In this document: positions 1 to 5,684 of the stretch, piece by piece | Layout: the number at the start of each line of letters is the position of its first letter | Position numbering within the stretch: the first letter of the stretch is position 1 | From: Thermoleophilia bacterium | Lineage (GTDB): Bacteria > Actinomycetota > Thermoleophilia > Gaiellales > Gaiellaceae | Assembly: GCA_014534295.1 (NCBI GenBank) | Contig: JACVRU010000076.1 | Location: 1 to 9,051 of the forward strand | Direction: 5' to 3' | DNA length: 9,051 nucleotides | Translations under genes and position numbers: made by a program | The notes under the pieces: generated by a model | What the model was told of the DNA's origin: nothing | What the model saw: only the letters and a program-made list of their open reading frames with translations | Database searches by the model: none

Positions 1-1
1 C

Positions 2-991
2 GAGCGGCTGCCGCGCTGGAACACGATCTCGATCTCCGGCTACCACATCCGCGAGGCGGGCTCGACGGCGGCCCAGGAGCTGGCGTTCACGCTCGCGAAC
101 GGGATCGCGTACTGCGAGGCGGCGGTGGCGGCCGGGCTGTCGCCCGACGAGTTCGGCGCGCGGCTGTCCTTCTTCTTCAACGCGCACAACCACTTCTTCC
201 AGGAGGTGGCGAAGTTCCGGGCGGCGCGGCGGCTCTGGGCGCGGATCATGCGGGAACGGTTCGGGGCGACGAACCCGCGGGCGCTGGCGCTGCGCTTCCA
301 CGCGCAGACGGGCGGGTCGACGCTGACGGCGCAGCAGCCGGAGAACAACATCGTGCGCGTCGCCGTGCAGGCCCTGTCCGCCGTGTGCGGCGGCGCCCAG
401 TCCATCCATACGAACGGGTTCGACGAGGCGCTCGCGCTGCCGACGGAGCGCTCGGCGCGGGTCGCGCTTCGCACGCAGCAGATCCTCGCGCACGAGGCAG
501 GCGGGACGGACACGGCCGACCCGCTCGGGGGCGCTTTCTTCCTCGAGGCGCTGACGCGGGAGCTCGTGGAGCAGGCGTGGGCGCTGATCGAGCGCGTCGA
601 CGAGCTCGGCGGGGCCGTGGCGGCGATCGAGGCCGGGTTCGTCCAGGACGAGATCGAGCAGGCGGCCTTCCGCTGGCAGCAGGACGTCGAGGCCGGCGAG
701 CGCGTGATCGTCGGCGTCAATCGGTTTCCCGAGGGCGACGAGGAGCCGATCGAACTGCACCGGCTCGATCCCGAGATCGAACGCCGCCAGCTGGAGCGTA
801 CCGCGCGCGTTCGGGCGGAGCGGGACGCCGCGGCCGCCGAGGCGGGGCTCGCCGAGCTACGGCGTGTGGCCGCAGGCGAGGGGAACCTGCTGCCGCCCAT
901 GCGGGAGGCGCTGAGGGCCCGCTGCACCGTCGGCGAGATCTGCGGCACGCTCAGGGAGGTCTTCGGCACCTACGACGCCCAGCGTGCCTGA
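2..991 (+). CDS. acyl-CoA mutase large subunit (methylmalonyl/isobutyryl-CoA mutase family), 5' partial
   Basis: This is the C-terminal 329 residues of a coenzyme-B12-dependent acyl-CoA mutase large (alpha) subunit, which interconverts acyl-CoA carbon skeletons such as methylmalonyl-CoA/succinyl-CoA or isobutyryl-CoA/butyryl-CoA in the cytoplasm. The open frame enters from the left edge. Fragment residues 10-20 (SISGYHIREAG), 56-79 (SFFFNAHNHFF then KFRAARRLW), 99-105 (FHAQTGG, containing the His expected in the active site) and 134-146 (SIHTN then DEALAL) are hallmark blocks of the substrate-binding TIM barrel. The protein stops soon after the barrel (…TYDAQRA), with no DxHxxG cobalamin-binding domain, so a separate B12-binding small subunit must be encoded elsewhere, as in split IcmA/IcmB or MCM alpha systems. 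The residues that separate MCM from ICM or hydroxyisobutyryl-CoA mutase lie upstream of the window. FNAHNHFF and HAQTGGSTLTAQQ look more ICM/alpha-like than like the long fused MCM, so the substrate is left open. Confidence 0.93.
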   Translation, partial: ERLPRWNTISISGYHIREAGSTAAQELAFTLANGIAYCEAAVAAGLSPDEFGARLSFFFNAHNHFFQEVAKFRAARRLWARIMRERFGATNPRALALRFHAQTGGSTLTAQQPENNIVRVAVQALSAVCGGAQSIHTNGFDEALALPTERSARVALRTQQILAHEAGGTDTADPLGGAFFLEALTRELVEQAWALIERVDELGGAVAAIEAGFVQDEIEQAAFRWQQDVEAGERVIVGVNRFPEGDEEPIELHRLDPEIERRQLERTARVRAERDAAAAEAGLAELRRVAAGEGNLLPPMREALRARCTVGEICGTLREVFGTYDAQRA

Positions 992-1015
992 TGCCCACCT
1001 GGCGTCCGCAGAGGT

Positions 1016-1036
1016 CACGTAACAGAGTGTTACTTG
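1016..1036. repeat. 21-bp palindromic repeat, copy 1 (centre GAG)
   Basis: The core arms GTAACA and TGTTAC flank the centre GAG at 1025-1027. The outer bases read CAC on the left and TTG on the right, against the consensus arms CAAGTAACA / TGTTACTTG. It lies 24 nt after the acyl-CoA mutase stop and 4 nt before the stop of the convergent small HTH gene. No T-run follows on either side, so a terminator role is weak. It is one of four copies in the window. Confidence 0.9.
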
Positions 1037-1040
1037 GTCG

Positions 1041-1352
1041 TCATGGGCCGCGACCGAGCGGCGGCAGCCACTCCCCGGCCATGTGGTCGAGGAGCGCCTC
1101 GGTGGGACGCACGCGCAGGGCCACGTCGAGGAGCACCTCGGCCGTGGAAGGCTGCCGAGCCTTGAGCGCCCTCCGGTACCGGAGCTCGGCCACCAGGGAG
1201 CGAACCCGCTCGTAACTCGGCCGGAACAGGCCGAGACGCTCGGCCTCCGCTCCGACGCGCCGCGAGATCTCGGCGATCGGCAGGGCAGGATCCTCGCAGC
1301 GGGCGATCGCCTCGAGCAGGCGTGGCGTGAGGCGCGGTGCGAAGGAGAGCAC
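1041..1352 (-). CDS. small putative helix-turn-helix protein, unknown function
   Basis: This 103-residue protein is not assigned to a named family. It starts at a GTG, the only usable start before an in-frame stop upstream. Residues 9-57 (LTPRLLEAIARCEDPALPIAEISRRVG then PSYERVRSLVAEL) look like a three-helix DNA-binding fold: helix, 'ALPIAEISRRVG' as a first recognition-type helix, then 'RPSYERVRSLV' as a following helix. The C-terminal part (70-97) is another amphipathic helical segment. There is no signal peptide or membrane segment. Balanced hydrophobic spacing and ordinary residue use favour this frame over the Arg/Pro-rich competing frames in 857-1439. It is bracketed by two copies of the 21-bp palindrome, so it is the obvious local candidate for a protein that binds them, but that is inference. 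No clear Shine-Dalgarno or -10 was found at its start. Confidence 0.62.
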   Translation of the reverse strand: MLSFAPRLTPRLLEAIARCEDPALPIAEISRRVGAEAERLGLFRPSYERVRSLVAELRYRRALKARQPSTAEVLLDVALRVRPTEALLDHMAGEWLPPLGRGP

Positions 1353-1376
1353 CCCGAAACTGTGGCATCCGCCGGC

Positions 1377-1390
1377 GCACGGGACCGTGC
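1377..1390. promoter_or_regulatory. short inverted repeat upstream of the small HTH gene
   Basis: The arms GCACGG (1377-1382) and CCGTGC (1385-1390) are separated by GA. The site lies 25-38 nt before the GTG of the small HTH gene and is unrelated to the 21-bp palindrome just upstream. It could be an operator for that gene or chance in GC-rich DNA. Confidence 0.3.
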
Positions 1391-1410
1391 CGGCTCAGCG
1401 ACGAAACGCG

Positions 1411-1431
1411 CACGTAACACTCTGTTACTTG
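1411..1431. repeat. 21-bp palindromic repeat, copy 2 (centre CTC)
   Basis: It is identical to copy 1 over 18 positions, including the left CAC and right TTG flanks. Only the centre differs: CTC (1420-1422) instead of GAG, which is the reverse complement. It lies 4 nt beyond the stop codon of the second ABC membrane subunit and about 60 nt upstream of the small HTH gene start, so it could act on that gene. Confidence 0.9.
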
Positions 1432-1435
1432 AGCC

Positions 1436-2221
1436 CTAGGCCGACGCGCCGGAGTACCGGCGGAGCCCGAAGCGCCAGAACCAGCGCGTCACGAGGAAGA
1501 GCGCCGCCGCGAAGGCGAGCGCGAGCAGCGGCGTCGTCCACTCCAGCCGGGACGTGACCGCCTCGGCCGGGACCGTGATCGCGAAGCCGATTGGAATCAG
1601 CCACGTGAGGCTGTACCGCAGCCAGCCGGGGTAGATCCCGATCGGCCACCGGCCCGTCGCGTACACGCCCTCGAACAGCTCGGCGAGGAACCACATGTGG
1701 ACGATCCAGAACGCTCCGGTGGCGAGGACGAGCCAGAAGCAGTAGATCAGCACGCCGCCGACGAGCAGCAGGCCCGCGAACGACAGCGCCTCGCCCGCGC
1801 CCACGGACGCCTCCAGCCGCGCGAGGCCGACGCCGAGCACCGCGCCGCCCGAGATCACGTCCACGGTCCGCCAGATGCGGAACTCGCGGACGCTGACGAG
1901 CAGCTGGGAGTCCTCCGGCTTGGTCAGGGCGTGGTCGAGCTTCCCGTCTCGCACCTCGTCGACGATCCGCTCCATGTTGGGCTGGATCGCCGCGCGGATG
2001 ACGCCGCCGAGCAGGATCTGGATGCCGAGGACGCACATCAGCTCCGGCTCGGACCAGCCGTTCAGCTCGGTCGTGTGCGAGTAGACGAGCCGCAGGACGA
2101 CGAGGGCGACCGCCACCGCCAGCAGCGACTGGAACGCGGCTACGAAGAAGTTCAGGCGGTACTGGAGCTCGTTGATCGCTCCGAGCCGCAGGAACGTCCA
2201 GGCGACCCGTACCGGCCGCAT
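1436..2221 (-). CDS. ABC-2 family (DUF990-type) transporter permease subunit, second
   Basis: This 261-residue integral membrane protein is the distal membrane subunit of a three-gene ABC exporter. Residues 1-30 (MRPVRVAWTFLRLGAINELQYRLNFFVAA) form the typical amphipathic N-terminus of DUF990/ABC-2 permeases, with an 'E-x-x-YR-x-NF' entry into the first membrane helix. About six hydrophobic segments follow, including a conserved-looking cytoplasmic stretch 'VDEVRDGKLDHALTKPEDSQLLVS', which is the family's 'G-x-L-d-x-x-L-x-k-P' region. The ATG shares its A with the TGA of the upstream permease (TGATG, 2219-2223), indicating translational coupling. The two permeases are related but not identical, so the complex is probably a heterodimer. 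The substrate is unknown; the family is poorly characterised and no substrate clue is visible nearby. The frame stays open upstream, but that region belongs to the preceding gene. Confidence 0.88.
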   Translation of the reverse strand: MRPVRVAWTFLRLGAINELQYRLNFFVAAFQSLLAVAVALVVLRLVYSHTTELNGWSEPELMCVLGIQILLGGVIRAAIQPNMERIVDEVRDGKLDHALTKPEDSQLLVSVREFRIWRTVDVISGGAVLGVGLARLEASVGAGEALSFAGLLLVGGVLIYCFWLVLATGAFWIVHMWFLAELFEGVYATGRWPIGIYPGWLRYSLTWLIPIGFAITVPAEAVTSRLEWTTPLLALAFAAALFLVTRWFWRFGLRRYSGASA

Positions 2222-3057
2222 CAGTTCCCCACAGCCGAGTACTTGCTCACCGACGCTCGGAAGCAGATCCAGACGAGGAACGACCCGACCGCGATCCAGA
2301 GCACCTGCATCCCGAGCCCTCCGAGCAGCTCGCCCGCGGGTAGGTCGCCGACGAGCGTCTGGATGGGGAAGTAGAACGCCCACTGGAACGGAAGGAAGTC
2401 GGCGACCGACTGCGTCCACTCGGGCATGAGCTTCAGGGGCACGAGCCTGCCGGAGAGCAGCAGCTCGGCCATGATGTAGGTCTCGAAGATCGCGCTTCCG
2501 CGCGTCGTCCAGAAGGTCACCATCCCGAGCAGCCAGAGCAGCATCGTGCGAATCAGATACGCGCCCCAGATCGCGACGAAGAAGACGCAGACCTCGAGCG
2601 GCGTCACCGACAGGTCCGGGTCGAAGATGAGCGTCAGCCCGGCCGCGATCGGCAGGTACAGGACGACCCAGATCAGCTTGCCGCCGGCGAACTCGGCGAT
2701 GTCGTAGTGGATCGGGTGCAGGGGCCGCAGCAGCGCCGCCGAGAACTGGCCCTCGCGGATGCGCCACTCCCAGCCGTAGGGCGTGAAGACGATGTTCATG
2801 TTCCGGACGAGCGTCCAGACGATGTAGTAGGCCGCGAACTGGCCGACGGTGATCCCCTGAACCTCGCCGCCCTGCTGCTTCGCGATCGTCGTCCAGACGA
2901 CGAGGTAGATCACCGGCTCGGCGACCATGCCGACCAGGTACATGTAGGCGGCGGCGCGGTACTGGAACTGGGTCTGCACTTGGGTCCGCATCGCGGTCAC
3001 GTAGAAGTCGACCATCGCCCGCACCGGGTGCTGGCGGGCGAGCGGGACGGCACTCAC
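2221..3057 (-). CDS. ABC-2 family (DUF990-type) transporter permease subunit, first
   Basis: This 278-residue membrane protein is the first permease of the ABC operon. After a short N-terminal extension, 'MVDFYVTAMRTQVQTQFQYRAAAYMYLVGMVAEPVIYLVVW' gives the family's N-terminal amphipathic helix and first membrane span. The 'REGQFSAALLRPLHPIHYD' block is the counterpart of the 'G-x-L-x-x-L-x-x-P' motif in the partner subunit. About six membrane spans are visible. The start is taken as GTG at 3057-3055 because it makes a 4-nt GTGA overlap with the ATPase stop, with GAGG-type bases a few nt upstream. The ATG at 3015, 14 codons in, is an alternative with no better ribosome site. The 3' end overlaps the next permease by one base. 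It is expected to pair with that permease around the ATPase dimer; the direction is probably export, substrate unknown. Confidence 0.88.
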   Translation of the reverse strand: MSAVPLARQHPVRAMVDFYVTAMRTQVQTQFQYRAAAYMYLVGMVAEPVIYLVVWTTIAKQQGGEVQGITVGQFAAYYIVWTLVRNMNIVFTPYGWEWRIREGQFSAALLRPLHPIHYDIAEFAGGKLIWVVLYLPIAAGLTLIFDPDLSVTPLEVCVFFVAIWGAYLIRTMLLWLLGMVTFWTTRGSAIFETYIMAELLLSGRLVPLKLMPEWTQSVADFLPFQWAFYFPIQTLVGDLPAGELLGGLGMQVLWIAVGSFLVWICFRASVSKYSAVGN

Positions 3058-4028
3058 TCGGAGGCCTCGGCGAAGACGAGCTCGATCACGTCCTCGATCG
3101 GCGGATCCTCGATCGTCAGGTCGATCACCTCCTGCTCGCTCAGCAGGAGCGCAGTCACGCGGGAGGCGTCCGCCTTCTCGACGCGGAGCTTGACGCGGTC
3201 GGCGTCGCGCTCGAGCACGTCGCCGTAGCGCGAGAGGTCGGCCGCCCCGTTCGCGAGCGCGACCTCGATGGTCTTGTAGCCGGCGAACTGCGAGCCGAGC
3301 TGCGTCAGGGGGCCGTCGAAGAGGATGCGGCCGTGGTGGATGACGATCACGCGGCGGCAGAGCGCCTCGACGTCCGCCATGTAGTGGCTCGTCAGGAGCA
3401 CGGTCGCCTCGTAGCGGCGGTTGTACTCGGCGACGAACGACCGGATCCGCTTCTGCATCGTCACGTCGAGCCCGATCGTGGGCTCGTCGAGGAAGAGCAC
3501 CTGCGGCCGGTGGACGAGCGAGCCGACGATCTCGACCTTCATCCGCTCGCCGAGCGAGAGGTTCCGCACGGGCTTGCGGACGAGGTCGCCGACGTCCAGC
3601 AGCTCGATCAGCTCGTCCCGCAGGCGCCGGAAGTCCTCGCGCGCGACGCGGTAGATCGCCCGGTTGAGCTCGAACGAGTCGAGCGCGGGGAGGTCCCACT
3701 GGAGCTGGTTCCGGTTGCCCATCACGAGCGTGATCTGCCGCAGGAAGTCGCGCTCCCGCCGGGAGGGGACGAAGCCGAGCACGCGCGCCTCGCCGGCGGT
3801 GGGGTAGAGCAGCCCGGAGAGCATCTTCAGCGTCGTCGTCTTGCCGGCGCCGTTCGGCCCCAGGAAGCCGACGACCTCGCCGCCGCCGATCGCGAAGGAG
3901 ATCGAGTCGACCGCGCGGACGTCCCGGTGGCGGCGCTGGAACAGCGCCCGCATCGACGCGCGCAGCCCGGCCTCCCGCTCGGGGACACGGAAGACCTTGG
4001 TCAGCTCGGACACGTCGACGGCGGCCAT
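3054..4028 (-). CDS. ABC transporter ATP-binding protein of the DUF990-type exporter
   Basis: This 324-residue cytoplasmic ATPase powers the two permeases encoded after it. Walker A is GPNGAGKT (57-64), the Q-loop region is VMGNRNQLQWD (102-112), the signature is LSLGE (157-161), Walker B is VLFLDE (177-182) with the D-loop IGLD following, and the switch His is H215 in LLTSHY. The insert before Walker A (REAGLRASMRALFQRRHRDVRAV) and the 'GNRNQLQWDLP' form of the Q-loop are typical of the uncharacterised COG4586-like ATPases that pair with DUF990 permeases. A ~85-residue C-terminal domain follows the catalytic core. The ATG start fits a leaderless transcript: a -10-like TAGGTT lies exactly 7 nt before it. 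The gene leads the operon and diverges from the glycosyltransferase, with the 21-bp palindrome between them. Confidence 0.95.
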   Translation of the reverse strand: MAAVDVSELTKVFRVPEREAGLRASMRALFQRRHRDVRAVDSISFAIGGGEVVGFLGPNGAGKTTTLKMLSGLLYPTAGEARVLGFVPSRRERDFLRQITLVMGNRNQLQWDLPALDSFELNRAIYRVAREDFRRLRDELIELLDVGDLVRKPVRNLSLGERMKVEIVGSLVHRPQVLFLDEPTIGLDVTMQKRIRSFVAEYNRRYEATVLLTSHYMADVEALCRRVIVIHHGRILFDGPLTQLGSQFAGYKTIEVALANGAADLSRYGDVLERDADRVKLRVEKADASRVTALLLSEQEVIDLTIEDPPIEDVIELVFAEASE

Positions 4029-4035
4029 GACGCGC

Positions 4036-4041
4036 AACCTA
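4036..4041 (-). promoter_or_regulatory. -10 box of the ABC operon, leaderless
   Basis: On the minus strand TAGGTT is followed by 7 nt and then the ATG of the ATPase, so transcription should start at or next to the start codon. With a 17-nt spacer the -35 hexamer falls at 4059-4064 (GTAACA on the minus strand), inside the 21-bp palindrome. A protein bound there would block the polymerase. The hexamer itself is far from TTGACA. Confidence 0.5.
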
Positions 4042-4046
4042 TCGCG

Positions 4047-4067
4047 CAAGTAACACTGTGTTACTTG
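4047..4067. repeat. 21-bp palindromic repeat, copy 3 (perfect, centre CTG)
   Basis: This is the most symmetric copy: 10-bp arms CAAGTAACAC and GTGTTACTTG around a single T. It lies in the 36-nt gap between the divergent ABC ATPase and the glycosyltransferase. It covers the expected -35 region of the ATPase promoter, and its last three bases (4065-4067) are the TTG start codon of the glycosyltransferase. That position suits a two-way operator. Confidence 0.92.
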
Positions 4068-5051
4068 CGGATCCTGCTCGTGTCGCAGATGTATCCCGGG
4101 CCGGCGGACCCCGACCTGGGCGTCTTCGTCCGGCGCCTGGCCGATGAGCTGGACGGTCGCGGGCACGGGGTCGAGCGCGCGGTCCTCGACCGCCGCGCGG
4201 GTGGCAAGCGCCGCTACCTCGAGCTGCTCCGCCGGACGCTGCGCGCCGCGCGCCCCGACGTCGTCTACGCCCACTTCCTCGTCCCCAGCGGCCTGATCGC
4301 GCTCGCCGCCCGCGCGCCGCTCGTCGTCACCGCCCACGGGCGCGATGTCCGCAACGTCGGCGCGATTCCCGGCGTCGCCATGGCGACCCGGCTCGTCGTC
4401 CGGCGGGCTGCGGCGGTGGTGGCCGTGTCCCGCTACCTGCGCGAGGAGCTCGAGGCGAAGGTGCCGGAGGCCCGCGGGAAGACGGAGGTCGTCCCCTCCG
4501 GCGTCGACCTCGAGCGTTTTCGTCCCTCTCCACGGGCGAACGACCCAGGGCCGGCCTTCCTCTGCGTCGGCGGGCTGACGGAGCGGAAGAACGTCGTCAG
4601 GCTCGCGGACGCGTTCGCGCGTGTCGGCGAGGGGACGCTCGCGTTCGCGGGCGAGGGGCCGCTCCGGCCGGCGCTCGAGGGCCGTCCGAACGTCCGCCTC
4701 CTGGGCGCAGTTTCACACGACGAGATCCCGGCGCTCGTCGCGGCTGCCGACGTGGTCTGCCAACCCTCGCTGGTGGAGCCCCTCGGCCAGGCGCTGCTCG
4801 AGGGCCTGGCCGCGGGCCGCTCCGTCGTCGCCACGCGGGTCGGCGGCCCGCCGGAGTTCGTCACGCCGGCCGCCGGCACGCTCGTCGACCCGATGGACGT
4901 CGACGACATCGCCGCCGGCCTGCGCCGCGCCGCCGCCCTGCCCGTCCCGAACCCCGCGGCCCGCGCTGCGGCGGAGCCCTACGACGTCAGTGCGCAGGCG
5001 AGCCGGGTGGAGGAGATTCTCCGGCAGGCCGCTCGAGATCGGCGATCCTGA
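4065..5051 (+). CDS. glycosyltransferase, GT4 family (GT-B fold)
   Basis: This 328-residue cytoplasmic or membrane-associated retaining glycosyltransferase probably moves a sugar from a nucleotide-sugar donor to a lipid or glycan acceptor. The N-terminal domain opens with the Rossmann strand 'RILLVSQMYPGPADPDLGVFVRRLADELDGRGH' (residues 2-34), a classic GT4 start with a Gly-rich loop, and has 'YAHFLVPSGLIA' and 'VVTAHGRD' around 68-94. The C-terminal donor-binding domain begins near 'FLCVGGLTERKN' (165-176) and carries the E-x7-E motif at E238 and E246 (EPLGQALLE) followed by 'ATRVGGPPEFV'. The start is TTG at 4065, set by the fold (MRILLVSQ-type N-terminus) and located inside the palindrome; the upstream open frame is antisense to the ATPase. 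No Shine-Dalgarno is visible, so it is probably leaderless. AACACT, 7 nt before the TTG and inside the palindrome, could be a poor -10. At 328 aa it is slightly shorter than typical ~370-aa GT4 enzymes. Substrate unknown. Confidence 0.92.
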   Translation: MRILLVSQMYPGPADPDLGVFVRRLADELDGRGHGVERAVLDRRAGGKRRYLELLRRTLRAARPDVVYAHFLVPSGLIALAARAPLVVTAHGRDVRNVGAIPGVAMATRLVVRRAAAVVAVSRYLREELEAKVPEARGKTEVVPSGVDLERFRPSPRANDPGPAFLCVGGLTERKNVVRLADAFARVGEGTLAFAGEGPLRPALEGRPNVRLLGAVSHDEIPALVAAADVVCQPSLVEPLGQALLEGLAAGRSVVATRVGGPPEFVTPAAGTLVDPMDVDDIAAGLRRAAALPVPNPAARAAAEPYDVSAQASRVEEILRQAARDRRS

Positions 5052-5217
5052 CCTCGACGAGCGGCTGGACCGCCTCCTCGAGCCCGGCCTCGCGCGCCAG
5101 CGCGAGCGCCTGCTCCCAGCTCTCCCGCGCCTTCACCGGGTCGACGCCCTGCTTCAGCCGGTTGTCGCCGGTGACGAGCAGCTTCTGGATCCGGGCGCGA
5201 ACATCATCTTGCGACAC
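4987..5217 (-). CDS. small TPR-like hypothetical protein
   Basis: This predicted 76-residue soluble protein has a GTG start. Residues 1-62 (MSQDDVRARIQKLLVTGDNRLKQG, then ARESWEQALALAREAGLEEAVQPLVEVRIADL) form three amphipathic helices. The middle pair, with the W-x-x-A-L-x-x-A spacing, resembles a tetratricopeptide hairpin, and the first helix looks like a TPR cap. This fits a small protein-interaction adaptor; no partner can be named. The last ~20 residues (ERPAGESPPPGSPAH) are low complexity and lie antisense to the 3' end of the glycosyltransferase (65-bp overlap). It diverges from the response regulator across 40 nt. On the minus strand TAGGCT sits 5 nt before the GTG, a possible -10 at slightly short spacing. 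The residue pattern looks real, but with no homology search this remains a moderate call. Confidence 0.6.
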   Translation of the reverse strand: MSQDDVRARIQKLLVTGDNRLKQGVDPVKARESWEQALALAREAGLEEAVQPLVEVRIADLERPAGESPPPGSPAH

Positions 5218-5244
5218 GCCCTAGCCTAGCCACCCTTTCTGCGG

Positions 5245-5250
5245 GATAGT
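5245..5250 (+). promoter_or_regulatory. -10 box of the response regulator, leaderless
   Basis: GATAGT matches TATAAT at four of six positions and lies exactly 7 nt before the ATG at 5258. The same spacing is seen at secG, tldD and the ABC ATPase. This favours ATG 5258 over the in-frame GTG 5249, which would overlap the -10 itself. Confidence 0.45.
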
Positions 5251-5257
5251 GCTGGAG

Positions 5258-5644
5258 ATGGCTGGGTCCGAGCCCATCCGCGTCGTGATCGCCGACGACC
5301 ACGGTCTCTTCGCGGAGGCGCTGGAGGCGATCCTCACGGTGGACGGGCGTGTGGAGGTGGTCGGTCGCGCAGCCGACGGCGGCAAGGCGGTCGAGCTGGT
5401 CGAGCGCCTCGAGCCGGACGTCGTCCTGATGGACATCAGCATGCCGGTCGTGGACGGGTTCGAGGCCACGCGCGAGATCAGGAAGCGAGTCCCGGGCTCG
5501 AGCGTGCTCATCGTCACCGGCTCCAACTCGCGCCACGACGTCGACCGCTCGCGGGAGGCCGGCGCCTCCGGCTACGTGACGAAGGACCGCATCGCCGCCG
5601 AGCTCGTCGAGGCGATCCTCGACGTCGCCCGCAAGGGCAAGTAA
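5258..5644 (+). CDS. receiver-only response regulator (NarL/FixJ-type REC domain, no output domain)
   Basis: This 128-residue cytoplasmic phospho-receiver has a complete CheY-like fold: acidic pair D13-D14 in 'VVIADDHGLF', phospho-acceptor D59 in 'DVVLMDISMPVVDGFEA', switch T87 in 'VLIVTGSNS' and conserved K109 in 'GYVTKD'. The 'ADDH' start and 'LMDISMP' are typical of NarL/FixJ transcription factors, but the protein ends right after the last receiver helix (ARKGK), and no LuxR-type helix-turn-helix is found in any frame of the 40 nt before secG. It is therefore a stand-alone receiver that would signal by protein contact or act in a phosphorelay. No histidine kinase is in the window. The stop TAA (5642-5644) lies in the left arm of a 21-bp palindrome. 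GTG at 5249 would add three residues; ATG is chosen because of the -10 spacing. Confidence 0.9.
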   Translation: MAGSEPIRVVIADDHGLFAEALEAILTVDGRVEVVGRAADGGKAVELVERLEPDVVLMDISMPVVDGFEATREIRKRVPGSSVLIVTGSNSRHDVDRSREAGASGYVTKDRIAAELVEAILDVARKGK

Positions 5645-5658
5645 CACTCTGTTACTTA
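5638..5658. repeat. 21-bp palindromic repeat, copy 4 (centre CTC)
   Basis: The left arm CAAGTAACA is perfect; the right arm TGTTACTTA has one mismatch at the outer base; the centre is CTC (5647-5649). The left arm carries the TAA stop of the response regulator. The right arm ends 13 nt before the -10 of secG, so the site covers the secG -35 region. Confidence 0.9.
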
Positions 5659-5671
5659 CAGCTGGCGCGGC

Positions 5672-5677
5672 TACACT
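5672..5677 (+). promoter_or_regulatory. -10 box of secG, leaderless
   Basis: TACACT lies 7 nt before the GTG of secG, which places the transcript start at the start codon. At 16-17 nt spacing the -35 falls in the right arm of palindrome copy 4 (CTGTTA or TGTTAC). The gene therefore appears to have its own promoter rather than depending on read-through from the response regulator. Confidence 0.55.
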
Positions 5678-5684
5678 GGCCCTC

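Noticed and set aside
40..969. Long minus-strand open frame opposite the acyl-CoA mutase
   Set aside because: The Ser/Arg/Pro-rich translation without fold-like patterning is typical of a reverse-frame shadow; the plus strand carries an unmistakable mutase.
1016..1036. The palindrome as a rho-independent terminator between convergent genes
   Set aside because: The stem is AT-rich with a three-base loop and no T-run follows; the other copies sit at promoters, where a terminator makes no sense.
1083..1439. Competing open frames on both strands around the small HTH gene
   Set aside because: Their translations are Arg/Pro-rich or irregular and run through the palindromes; the 1041-1352 minus frame has the only protein-like helical pattern.
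3333..4064. N-terminal extension of the glycosyltransferase (frame open from 3333)
   Set aside because: The extension is antisense to the ABC ATPase and lacks protein-like pattern; the GT4 fold begins exactly at TTG 4065.
4047..4067. The palindrome as an MtrA- or GlnR-like box (GTAAC-type sites)
   Set aside because: Those sites as I know them are direct repeats of GTnAC half-sites at fixed spacing, whereas this is an inverted repeat with a three-base centre.
1016..5658. CRISPR array or insertion-sequence ends formed by the repeats
   Set aside because: The spacing is irregular (hundreds to thousands of bases), there are no spacers, and no transposase is encoded between any pair of copies.
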